The notes under the pieces were generated by a model that was given only the letters and a program-made list of their open reading frames with translations, was not told the origin of the DNA and ran no database searches. From positions 1-18,699 of the forward strand of contig JAZPXM010000207.1 of assembly GCA_045543675.1 (NCBI GenBank): 18,699 nucleotides of DNA, read 5' to 3'. Source of the stretch: URNF01 sp045543675 (GTDB taxonomy: Bacteria; Bacillota; Clostridia; Oscillospirales; Acutalibacteraceae). This document shows positions 1-6,273 of the stretch, piece by piece. Every line of letters starts with the position of its first letter. The first letter of the stretch is position 1. A program made the position numbers and the translations under genes.

Positions 1-719
1 ATAGCCACGGCGGTATCACCGAGCATCGTTTCGGGACGGGTGGTAGCCAGTTCCAACTGTTCACCCGTTTCCTTAACGGTATACAAAAGATGCCAAAAAT
101 GGCCGTCTTTTTCTTCATATTCCACTTCGGCGTCCGAGATAGACGTTTTACATTTGGTACACCAGTTTACCATACGGCTGCCGCGGTAGATAAGCCCTTG
201 TTCATACAAACGCACAAACACGTCTTTAACCGCCGCAGAACACCCTTCGTCCATCGTAAAGCGTTCGCGTTCCCAGTCGCAGGAAGAACCGATCGTCTTC
301 AGCTGGCTGACAATACGGTTGCCGTATTTTTCTTTCCACGCCCACGCGCGTTCCAAAAAGCCGTCACGACCGAGCATATCTTTAGTGACGCCTTCTGCGC
401 GCATCGCTTCTACAACTTTGGCTTCGGTGGCAATCGACGCATGGTCCGTGCCGGGCATCCACAACGCTTCATACCCTTGCATTCTTCTGAAACGAATCAA
501 GATATCCTGCAACGTATTATCCAGCGCGTGACCCATATGCAACTGTCCCGTAATATTCGGGGGCGGCATCACGATAGTATACGGTTTCTTTTCGACACCG
601 TTTTCATCTTTTGCATTCGCGGTAGCATGAAAATATCCGCCGTCCGTCCAAAAAGCATAGATGCGTTTTTCGACCTCTTTAGGGTCATACACCTTTGCGA
701 GTTCTTTTCTTTCCGCCAT
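1..719 (-). CDS. valS: valyl-tRNA synthetase, N-terminal part (cut by window edge)
   Basis: Translating the minus strand from the ATG at 719 gives an uninterrupted reading frame to the window edge, about 239 residues of a protein normally near 880. It begins MAERKELAKVYDPKEVEKRI and carries the class I aminoacyl-tRNA synthetase signature PPPNITGQLHMGHAL (HIGH motif as HMGH, residues 61-64), followed by GYEALWMPGTDHASIAT and, near the edge, LELATTRPETMLGDTAVA from the start of the editing domain. These are typical of ValS, which charges tRNA-Val in the cytoplasm and edits misactivated threonine. The start is supported by AAAGGATG upstream of the ATG. ValS genes in Bacillota are often T-box controlled, but no T-box consensus is visible upstream here. 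The KMSKS motif and C-terminal half lie outside the window. Confidence 0.97.
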   Translation of the reverse strand, partial: MAERKELAKVYDPKEVEKRIYAFWTDGGYFHATANAKDENGVEKKPYTIVMPPPNITGQLHMGHALDNTLQDILIRFRRMQGYEALWMPGTDHASIATEAKVVEAMRAEGVTKDMLGRDGFLERAWAWKEKYGNRIVSQLKTIGSSCDWERERFTMDEGCSAAVKDVFVRLYEQGLIYRGSRMVNWCTKCKTSISDAEVEYEEKDGHFWHLLYTVKETGEQLELATTRPETMLGDTAVA

Positions 720-746
720 TTATCATCATCCTTTCGGCTATACCAA

Positions 747-779
747 ATTATAATATCATATTATACATATAAAAATCAA
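747..779 (-). promoter_or_regulatory. candidate valS promoter
   Basis: On the minus strand, TTGATT (774-779) is followed by an AT-rich stretch with TATTAT (750-755, 18-bp spacing) and an overlapping TATAAT (747-752, 21-bp spacing). It lies about 30 bases before the valS start and just downstream of a strong hairpin, so valS probably has its own promoter. The spacing for the better -10 hexamer is too long, so the exact elements are uncertain. Confidence 0.4.
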
Positions 780-789
780 GCATAAAAAC

Positions 790-960
790 GGATAAGCCCC
801 GCTTTTTTACAAAGCGGGGCTTATCTCTTGCATTAAAGGGGTGTTGAGGAGGGGAAATATACCCTTTTACAAGAAACGGAGATTGCGGCGTCTCCGTTTA
901 TCGGGTACGGTTACAGTATACAATACGCGTAAAACGGTTGCGTGAACGAAATATGAATAG
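790..960 (-). ncRNA. candidate structured small RNA upstream of valS
   Basis: No protein gene fits 720-1023. Read on the minus strand, the segment holds in order: AAACGGAGA pairing with TCTCCGTTT (9-bp hairpin, 874-899); a second hairpin in which CTTG and AAAGGG pair with CCCTTT and CAAG, leaving a C-rich loop with CCCCTCCTC; and the 14-bp terminator hairpin. A TTGACA (989-994) with TATTAC (19-bp spacing) or TACAAT (22-bp) downstream could be a weak promoter. The CCTCC loop resembles anti-Shine-Dalgarno loops of some Gram-positive regulatory RNAs. It does not match 6S RNA or a T-box in any way I can recognise. The alternative is simply a 3' untranslated region of the gene ending at 1024. Confidence 0.3.
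792..824 (-). terminator. strong intrinsic terminator-like hairpin
   Basis: A perfect 14-bp stem (ATAAGCCCCGCTTT, 792-805, against AAAGCGGGGCTTAT, 811-824) closes a 5-base loop. On the minus strand it is followed by CCGTTTTTATG, a short U-tract. It would end transcripts coming from the right, either a small RNA in 825-990 or the mRNA of the membrane protein gene ending at 1024, before the valS promoter. Confidence 0.75.
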
Positions 961-1023
961 ATTGTAATACTTTTTTGAAATCAGAGAATGTCAACACGCA
1001 GGACAGTCCCCCATCCCATCTGC

Positions 1024-1437
1024 TTATTCTTCGTTGTTGTGGTTCATATGGGACATTGGTTTATCTCCGAAGGCATCACCAAAGCGGGGAGTATCTTCTT
1101 TAGAAATTGAGTGTTGCGGTGTCCTTGGAGTTGGTTTAACGGTCTGCGTGCGGAATGGTTTTGAAAGTGCGTATGTATAGTCTGCAATTTCGGCGGAGTT
1201 TTCGACCAATTCACCGATTGCAGAAATGAACAAGCAAACAATCCATTGAGATACCCATATCAGCGGTGTAAAAAGAAGAAAATAGAGTATAACCAGAACA
1301 ACAGCGACTGCCACATCTTCTGTTTCAGAAGCGGTGACAATACTTGCTACCACCACACCTAAAGTGCCGAGAATACTACCGATCCAAAACAAGACCTTAG
1401 CAAGAGTTTTTAGTTTCTTTCCTGCATTTTCAAACAT
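1024..1437 (-). CDS. small two-helix membrane protein, function unknown
   Basis: A 137-residue protein starting MFENAGKKLKTLAKVLFWIG. The ATG at 1437 is chosen over the in-frame ATG at 1473 because GAAAGG lies about 9 bases before it and because 1473 would fall between the promoter and the ribosome binding site. Hydrophobic segments lie at about residues 14-36 (WIGSILGTLGVVVASIV) and 41-75 (VAVAVVLVILYFLLFTP onward), with a polar tail of about 50 residues ending HMNHNNEE. The layout (short cationic start with KTLAKV, a Trp-Ile-Gly helix, a second helix ending near GELVENS) matches a common uncharacterised clostridial membrane protein type. No enzymatic motif is present. It is a single-gene unit with a consensus promoter; the next gene to the right, lexA, is divergent. 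Confidence 0.8.
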   Translation of the reverse strand: MFENAGKKLKTLAKVLFWIGSILGTLGVVVASIVTASETEDVAVAVVLVILYFLLFTPLIWVSQWIVCLFISAIGELVENSAEIADYTYALSKPFRTQTVKPTPRTPQHSISKEDTPRFGDAFGDKPMSHMNHNNEE

Positions 1438-1460
1438 ATAAACCGACCTTTCATAAAAAA

Positions 1461-1489
1461 ATAATACGCCCAAGAATTGAGCGTATTAT
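1461..1489. repeat. inverted repeat over the -10 and start site; possible operator or leader attenuator
   Basis: ATAATACGC (1461-1469) and GCGTATTAT (1481-1489) form a perfect 9-bp inverted repeat with an 11-base centre. On the minus strand the distal arm is followed directly by a run of T, so the element looks like a terminator, yet its proximal arm contains the -10 hexamer. A transcript starting near 1478 would keep only about 5 bp of the stem (CGCTC with GGGCG) before the U-run. It could be a repressor site, or an attenuator that limits expression. Confidence 0.5.
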
Positions 1490-1513
1490 AAAGCATATGG
1501 AATAAATTGTCAA
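1485..1513 (-). promoter_or_regulatory. consensus sigma-A promoter of the membrane protein gene
   Basis: On the minus strand, TTGACA (1508-1513), exactly 17 bp, then TATAAT (1485-1490). Both hexamers are perfect. Transcription would begin near 1478, about 40 bases before the ATG at 1437. An inverted repeat overlaps the -10 and start region (separate entry). Confidence 0.85.
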
Positions 1514-1678
1514 GGGAGACAGGAAATAGGGTGACGATTCGCTTGTTCCTTTTTTGCCCAAAAATTCAATGGCACATCTTAATTATACCATACTCCGTAC
1601 GCTTTGGCAATATTTTCATACAATGCGTGCAATAAGCAGCGCATATTTCCACGTGCAATAAAATTTTTGAAAATTTGC

Positions 1679-1692
1679 CAAACAAATGTTTG
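1679..1692. promoter_or_regulatory. candidate LexA operator (SOS box variant)
   Basis: CAAAC, 4 bases, GTTTG is a perfect palindrome with the same half-site length and spacing as the Bacillus/Clostridium SOS box (CGAAC, 4 bases, GTTCG), differing by one symmetrical change in each half-site. It sits on the -35 hexamer of the lexA promoter, where LexA autorepression would be expected. Confidence 0.6.
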
Positions 1693-1718
1693 CATTTTTG
1701 GAAAGTATGTGTTATAAT
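1690..1718 (+). promoter_or_regulatory. lexA promoter
   Basis: TTGCAT (1690-1695), 17 bp, TATAAT (1713-1718). Transcription would begin near 1725, leaving a leader of about 70 bases before the ATG at 1797. The right half of the palindrome at 1679-1692 overlaps the -35. The remaining intergenic sequence between 1514 and 1678 is AT-rich and shows no other feature I can support. Confidence 0.75.
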
Positions 1719-1796
1719 ATGAACAACATAGGAAAAATCCGTGTTTTTTATAACGAACAAACTATCGCATTTGTGTATATGGAAAGGATGAACGAA

Positions 1797-2381
1797 ATGA
1801 AACCGTTGACCGAAAAACAACAGAAAGTTCTCTCCTTCTTAAAAGAGCGTGCGCAGGATGGCGTGCCGCCGTCGGTGCGTGAAATCTGTACCGCCACGGG
1901 CATTAAATCCACGTCTACCGTACACGCGTATCTGCGCCTTTTGGAAGATGAAGGGTACATCAATCGTCAGAGCGGCTTAAACCGCGCTATTCGTCTGCCC
2001 GGTGAAAACGTGGCGCGTGTGCCGTTGCTGGGTAAGGTAACCGCCGGTATGCCTATCTTAGCGGTGGAAGAAGTGGAAGAATACGTCCCCTATTCCGGCG
2101 GCGGATACAATCCCGGTGATCTGTTTGCCTTGCGCGTGTCGGGTACCAGTATGATTAACGCGGGTATTTTTGATAAAGATGTTGTCATTGTCAAGAAAAC
2201 GCCCATTGCCGAAAACGGCGATATCGTGGTAGCGCTTATCGGTGACGAAGCCACCGTTAAACGTATTTTCGTGGAAAAAGACCACATTCGCCTGCAACCC
2301 GAAAACCCCGACTTTGAGCCGATTATCGTCAAAGAAGTTGTGGTGTTGGGTAAAGTGGTGTCTTTGCTTCGTTATTTCTAA
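1797..2381 (+). CDS. lexA: LexA repressor, self-cleaving SOS regulator
   Basis: A 194-residue LexA. The start at 1797 (MKPLTEKQQKVLSFLKERAQ) is preceded by AAAGGATG at good spacing; longer in-frame starts would run into the promoter. Residues about 26-55 form the winged-helix DNA-binding domain (SVREICTATGIKSTSTVHAY). The S24 peptidase half has the Ala83-Gly84 scissile bond in VTAGMP, the nucleophile Ser118 in GTSMINAGIFDKD and the general base Lys155 in DEATVKRIF, so it should be cleavage-competent when RecA is activated by single-stranded DNA. It represses DNA-damage genes. Likely autoregulated through the palindrome over its promoter. It is monocistronic, ending at a hairpin shared with the convergent mazF gene. 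Identification is firm; the operator is inferred. Confidence 0.97.
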   Translation: MKPLTEKQQKVLSFLKERAQDGVPPSVREICTATGIKSTSTVHAYLRLLEDEGYINRQSGLNRAIRLPGENVARVPLLGKVTAGMPILAVEEVEEYVPYSGGGYNPGDLFALRVSGTSMINAGIFDKDVVIVKKTPIAENGDIVVALIGDEATVKRIFVEKDHIRLQPENPDFEPIIVKEVVVLGKVVSLLRYF

Positions 2382-2390
2382 ATATGTATC

Positions 2391-2424
2391 AAAAAAAGGT
2401 GTGTCGGCTGACACACCTTTTTTT
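2391..2424. terminator. bidirectional terminator between lexA and mazF
   Basis: GGTGTGTC (2398-2405), loop GGCT, GACACACC (2410-2417), flanked by seven A on the left and seven T on the right. The hairpin therefore has a U-tract on both strands and serves lexA on the plus strand and the mazF-type gene on the minus strand. Confidence 0.92.
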
Positions 2425-2452
2425 GTCGCAAGGGCGTTTTGCTGGTTGGTCA

Positions 2453-2821
2453 TTAAACCGTATAGTTTTCGGTATGGGCACCGAGACCAAAGCTGATTTG
2501 CAGCGCTTCATCCACCCGTATCATAGATTGCTCGTCCAAACGTCCCATATGTTCTTTCAGGCGTTGTTTGTCAATGGTGCGTATTTGTTCCAACAGCACG
2601 ATCGAGTCGCGGGCAAGGCCGCTGTCGGTAGAATGTACCTGAATATGGGTCGGTAAATTCGCCTTATATTTTTGGCTTGTAATGGCGGCGGCAATCACGG
2701 TAGGGCTAAAACGGTTACCTACGTTATTTTGCACAATCAGCACAGGACGAACGCCGCCCTGTTCCGAGCCCACAACGGGGCTCAAATCGGCATAATAAAT
2801 GTCTCCTCTGCGTACCTGCAT
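2453..2821 (-). CDS. mazF: MazF/PemK-type endoribonuclease toxin, no adjacent antitoxin
   Basis: A 122-residue protein of the MazF/NdoA family, close in length to Bacillus MazF (116). It opens MQVRRGDIYYADLSPVVGSE and has the family motif GGVRPVLIVQN with Arg25, and Thr48 in AAAITSQ, the two residues known to act in RNA cleavage by B. subtilis MazF. Members cut single-stranded mRNA at short sequences such as UACAU and arrest growth. The ATG at 2821 has AAGGAG upstream. A MazE-type antitoxin normally lies immediately upstream in the same operon, but only about 170 bases separate this gene from the divergent one at 2993 and no antitoxin frame fits. It is therefore a solitary toxin, or its partner is encoded elsewhere. 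The specific cleavage sequence cannot be told from this window. Confidence 0.93.
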   Translation of the reverse strand: MQVRRGDIYYADLSPVVGSEQGGVRPVLIVQNNVGNRFSPTVIAAAITSQKYKANLPTHIQVHSTDSGLARDSIVLLEQIRTIDKQRLKEHMGRLDEQSMIRVDEALQISFGLGAHTENYTV

Positions 2822-2929
2822 AACTTTTCACTCCTTATCTGTATTGTTGCCGCGTCGTGAAACGTTTATACAGTACATACTATGTTTTCAAAAACAGGTT
2901 GTCCCTATATATAAATCTGTAATTTACTG

Positions 2930-2958
2930 TTTATTTTTTCAAAAAAGTGTGCTATAAT
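2930..2958 (+). promoter_or_regulatory. promoter of the DUF4364-pncB-cca operon
   Basis: TTTATT (2930-2935), 17 bp, TATAAT (2953-2958). The -10 is perfect and the -35 weak. The start would be near 2965, giving a leader of about 28 bases to the GTG at 2993. The minus strand of the same gap has TATAAA near 2866-2871 that could serve mazF. Confidence 0.6.
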
Positions 2959-2992
2959 AAAGTAAATATATGTAAAATCGGAGGCAATTACT

Positions 2993-3574
2993 GTGGGTGC
3001 TACTTTTTCTGCCGGTGTGGATTACGGCGGACTGCGGTCTATGGAAGACATTAAACTGTTAATATGTTATTTACTGCACAGCGTAAAAGAGCCCGTCCCC
3101 AGACCGATGATTTTAGAAATCATCGCAGGAAACGGGATGGCGAACTTCTTTGATACAAGTGTAGCAATGGATAAACTCATTGATTTGGGACACATTGCCG
3201 AAAGCGGCAGCGGACTGATGTCCATTACCGACACGGGCAGGGAAATCGCCGCGGTTTTGTCCACTTCCCTACCCTACGTTTTACGGGACCGTTCGGTGAA
3301 AATTGCGCTGACGTTACTTTCCCGTATGCACAAGCAAAAAGATGCCAACGTGGAAATCGAGAAAACCGAAACGGGCTACAACGTCACGTTGGAATTGACC
3401 GAGGGCGGCGGCAGTATGTTAAAGGTGACGGTTGCCACCATTGACACGTTACAGGCCAATGCCATTAAGGAAAACTTCCTTGAAGACCCCGCATTGCTGT
3501 ACCGCTCCACCATTGCGGTGTTAAACGGACAAACCGAGTTGGATGAAAACGGCAAATTGAAAGTGCTTATCTAA
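2993..3574 (+). CDS. DUF4364 family protein, probable winged-helix regulator-like protein
   Basis: A 193-residue protein recognised as the DUF4364 type common in Clostridia. The start is GTG at 2993, supported by GGAGG eight bases upstream. The N-terminal half (MEDIKLLICYLLHSV, then EIIAGNGMANFFDTSVAMDKL and LGHIAESGSGLMSITDTGRE) reads like a winged-helix fold: three helices followed by the ITDTGRE wing seen in MarR/PadR-like proteins. The C-terminal half (ETGYNVTLELTEGGGSMLKV onward) is a mixed strand/helix domain of unknown role. There is no signal peptide or membrane helix. It is the first gene of an operon, with pncB starting 15 bases after its stop. A DNA-binding or regulatory role is an inference from the fold; no ligand or target is known to me. 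Confidence 0.85.
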   Translation: MGATFSAGVDYGGLRSMEDIKLLICYLLHSVKEPVPRPMILEIIAGNGMANFFDTSVAMDKLIDLGHIAESGSGLMSITDTGREIAAVLSTSLPYVLRDRSVKIALTLLSRMHKQKDANVEIEKTETGYNVTLELTEGGGSMLKVTVATIDTLQANAIKENFLEDPALLYRSTIAVLNGQTELDENGKLKVLI

Positions 3575-3589
3575 GAAAGGATGGTAACA

Positions 3590-5044
3590 ATGCAGACGTC
3601 TTTTGAAAAAAACAACCTTACGATGCTTACCGATTTCTATGAAATCACCATGGCTAACGGTTTTTTTGAAACGGGTAACCGTGACCGTATTACCTATTTT
3701 GATATGTTCTATCGCCGTGTGCCTGACGGTGGCGGGTTCGCCATTATGGCAGGTGTAGAACAGTTAGTGCAGTACTTAAAAAATCTCTCGTTTACCGACG
3801 AAGATATTGCGTTTTTAGAAAGCAAAAAACTGTTTAACAAGGCGTTTTTAGAATACCTGCGTAATTTCAAGTTTGCGTGTGACGTTTGGGCAGTACCCGA
3901 AGGCACGCCCATTTTTCCGCATGAACCGATCGTCACGGTACGCGGTCCTGCCATTCAAGCGCAGTTTATTGAAACAATGATTCTGTTGACGGTGAATCAC
4001 CAGACCTTAATTGCTACCAAAGCCAACCGCATTGTGCGTGCTTCGGAAGACAAAGCAGTAATGGAATTCGGTTCCCGCCGTGCGCAAGGGTATGACGGTG
4101 CGATCTACGGCGCAAGAGCGGCGTATATCGGCGGCTGTATGGGTACGGCTTGTACCATTGCGGACCGTGATTTCGGTATTCCCGCGCTCGGCACCATGGC
4201 ACACAGTTGGGTGCAGTTATTCGACAACGAACTGGATGCGTTCAAAGCGTATGCACGCACCTATCCCAAAAACTGTATTTTGCTGGTAGACACCTACAAC
4301 GTTTTGAAATCGGGTATTCCCAACGCCATTCGCACCTATCACGAAGTGTTAGAGCCGTTGGGTTGCCGTTTAAAAGGTATCCGTATTGACTCAGGCGATA
4401 TTACTTATCTCAGCAAAAAAGCGAGACAGATGTTAGATGCGGCAGGTCTTACCGATTGTAAAATTACCGCTTCCAACTCGTTGGACGAGTACATTATACG
4501 CGATATGATCCGTCAAGGTGCGAAAATTGACAGTTTCGGTGTCGGCGAACGGCTGATCACCGCCGCTTCCGACCCCGTTTTCGGCGGTGTGTACAAACTC
4601 GCCGCCATCGAAGACGACAACGGCAACATCATCCCGCGTATCAAGGTGAGCGAAAACATCGCCAAGATCACCAACCCGTGTTTCAAGAAACTGTGGCGCT
4701 TATACGACCGCGAAAGCGGCAAAGCGCTTGCGGACGTGCTGACCTTACGTGACGAAGTCATTGACGACAGCCAAGATTACGAGATTTTTGATCCCGAACA
4801 CACTTGGAAACGTAAACTGGTATACAATTTCAAAGCCGTCGAACTGCAACAACAGTTGTTTAAAAACGGTGAATGTGTATACACCTTGCCCACCGCAGAC
4901 GAACTGCGCATATATTGCAAAAACCAAGTAGACCTTTTGTGGGACGAAGTATTGCGTTTTGAAAACCCGCACAAATACTACGTTGACCTGTCGCAAGCGT
5001 TGTGGGACGAAAAACAAAACCTGCTGAAAGCACACAACAAATGA
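3590..5044 (+). CDS. pncB: nicotinate phosphoribosyltransferase
   Basis: A 484-residue NAPRTase, which joins nicotinate to PRPP with ATP to give nicotinate mononucleotide in NAD salvage. The ATG at 3590 is preferred over the ATG at 3581 because the latter abuts the AAAGG ribosome binding site (3576-3580). Recognisable segments are LTDFYEITMANGFFE near residue 15, EFGSRRAQGYDGAIYGARAA near 160-178, and GTMAHSWVQLF with His205, matching the phosphorylated catalytic histidine of the family. IRIDSGDI and GVGERLITA match the phosphate and ribose binding part of the barrel. Length is normal for the Gram-positive type. It is the middle gene of a three-gene operon and its stop overlaps the start of cca (ATGA at 5041-5044), so the two are probably translationally coupled. 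Confidence 0.96.
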   Translation: MQTSFEKNNLTMLTDFYEITMANGFFETGNRDRITYFDMFYRRVPDGGGFAIMAGVEQLVQYLKNLSFTDEDIAFLESKKLFNKAFLEYLRNFKFACDVWAVPEGTPIFPHEPIVTVRGPAIQAQFIETMILLTVNHQTLIATKANRIVRASEDKAVMEFGSRRAQGYDGAIYGARAAYIGGCMGTACTIADRDFGIPALGTMAHSWVQLFDNELDAFKAYARTYPKNCILLVDTYNVLKSGIPNAIRTYHEVLEPLGCRLKGIRIDSGDITYLSKKARQMLDAAGLTDCKITASNSLDEYIIRDMIRQGAKIDSFGVGERLITAASDPVFGGVYKLAAIEDDNGNIIPRIKVSENIAKITNPCFKKLWRLYDRESGKALADVLTLRDEVIDDSQDYEIFDPEHTWKRKLVYNFKAVELQQQLFKNGECVYTLPTADELRIYCKNQVDLLWDEVLRFENPHKYYVDLSQALWDEKQNLLKAHNK

Positions 5045-6228
5045 GAAAGATATATCCTGCTCCGCCAATGCCCGCCGCACCAGCGGCGGTCATTGCGCGT
5101 TTAGAGCAAGCCGGGTTTGCGGCGCACGCGGTAGGCGGATGCGTGCGGGACACCTTATTAGGATTATCCCCTACTGATTGGGACATTACCACCGCCGCTT
5201 TACCCGCACAAATCAAAGACGTTTTCAAAGATTGCCGTGTCATAGAGACAGGCATCCAACACGGTACCGTCACGGTGCTGTTTGACGGGGTGCCGTTTGA
5301 GATTACCACCTACCGCGTAGATGGAGATTACCGTGACAGCCGTCATCCCGACGCCGTCACTTTTACCGCATCGTTGTACGAAGATGTAAAGCGAAGAGAC
5401 TTTACAGTTAACGCCATGGTATGGCACCCTGCTGACGGTATCGGTGATTTCTTTGACGGCAAAGCGGATTTAGAAAACAAGGTATTGCGCACGGTAGGTG
5501 ACCCTACCAAACGGTTTACAGAAGACGCGTTACGCATTTTACGTTTGTTGCGATTTGCCGCCACGTACGGTTTACAAGCGGAAAGTAAAACAAAACAGGC
5601 GGCATGTGCGCTTGCCGACCGTTTGCAATACGTTTCTATTGAGCGCATATATGCCGAATTGCAAAAAACGCTGTGCGGTGACTTTGCAGATGCTGTTTTC
5701 AGCGATTTTCCGGATGTTTGGCAGAACATTCTACCGGAAGTTGACGTGACAAGCAAAATCGCTTTACAGAAGTTTCCCAAAGAAAGCGTTATGCGTTGGG
5801 CATATTTGTTACAAGACGCGCCTGCAGAGACGATCTTACGGCGGTTTAAAGCCGATAATGCCACTGTCCAAACGGTTTGTACGCTTATAAACGGGTTATC
5901 CTTATCCCCCACCACAGACGTTGTCACCTTGAAACAAGCATTACGTACATACGGGCAAGAAAATCTGTTACGTATCGTCGTTCTGCAAAAAATATGCGGC
6001 GATACAGCGCTTTGGCAGGAAACCGAAACGGCGCTTTTCACGCTTTTAGAAACAAACCCTTGCTATCAGCTAAAAGATTTACGTATAAACGGTGACGCCT
6101 TACAAGCATTAGGTTTTTCGGGGAAAGAGATCGGCAGAGCGTTAGATATCCTTTTAGATGCTGTCATCCAAGGGGTATGCGACAACACGCCCGATGCCTT
6201 AGTATCCTTTGCAAAAACACAGATATAA
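5041..6228 (+). CDS. cca: CCA-adding enzyme (tRNA nucleotidyltransferase)
   Basis: A 395-residue class II tRNA nucleotidyltransferase that builds or repairs the 3' CCA end of tRNAs. It begins MRKIYPAPPMPAAPAAVIAR at the ATG in the ATGA overlap with pncB; a longer in-frame start at 5002 would lie deep in pncB. Motif A is GGCVRD (residues 32-37) with the metal ligands Asp46 and Asp48 in TDWDIT; motif B is RRDFTVNAM (118-126); the nucleotide-selecting region is EDALRILRLLRF (161-172). The C-terminal half is the helical body and tail. No HD phosphohydrolase domain is evident. No strong ribosome binding site precedes the start, in keeping with coupling to pncB. The operon ends at the hairpin at 6228-6273. 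Confidence 0.95.
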   Translation: MRKIYPAPPMPAAPAAVIARLEQAGFAAHAVGGCVRDTLLGLSPTDWDITTAALPAQIKDVFKDCRVIETGIQHGTVTVLFDGVPFEITTYRVDGDYRDSRHPDAVTFTASLYEDVKRRDFTVNAMVWHPADGIGDFFDGKADLENKVLRTVGDPTKRFTEDALRILRLLRFAATYGLQAESKTKQAACALADRLQYVSIERIYAELQKTLCGDFADAVFSDFPDVWQNILPEVDVTSKIALQKFPKESVMRWAYLLQDAPAETILRRFKADNATVQTVCTLINGLSLSPTTDVVTLKQALRTYGQENLLRIVVLQKICGDTALWQETETALFTLLETNPCYQLKDLRINGDALQALGFSGKEIGRALDILLDAVIQGVCDNTPDALVSFAKTQI

Positions 6229-6273
6229 AAAGAAAGCATGTTCTCATACTCATACGAGAACATGCTTTCTTTT
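6228..6273. terminator. bidirectional terminator between cca and the AraC regulator
   Basis: An 18-bp perfect stem (6228-6245 with 6256-6273; core GAAAGCATGTTCTC) closes a 10-base loop. It is flanked by A on the left and T on the right, so it works on both strands. The TGA of the AraC gene lies in its loop, and the last base of the cca stop codon is its first base. Confidence 0.93.

Noticed and set aside
90..785. Open frame of 231 codons on the plus strand
   Set aside because: It is the antisense shadow of valS, with no ribosome binding site and an unlikely composition.
790..960. 6S RNA
   Set aside because: The ends do not pair into one long closing stem with a central open bubble; the hairpins are successive and local.
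720..1023. T-box riboswitch controlling valS
   Set aside because: No AGGGTGGNACCGCG-type sequence or specifier-loop layout is visible on the minus strand, and a promoter-like site lies after the terminator hairpin.
2822..2992. Hidden MazE-type antitoxin upstream of mazF
   Set aside because: The gap holds promoters for both divergent genes and no frame of adequate length with a start and ribosome binding site.
5343..6041. Open frame of 232 codons on the minus strand
   Set aside because: It lies entirely inside cca, whose motifs are clear; no ribosome binding site or recognisable domain.
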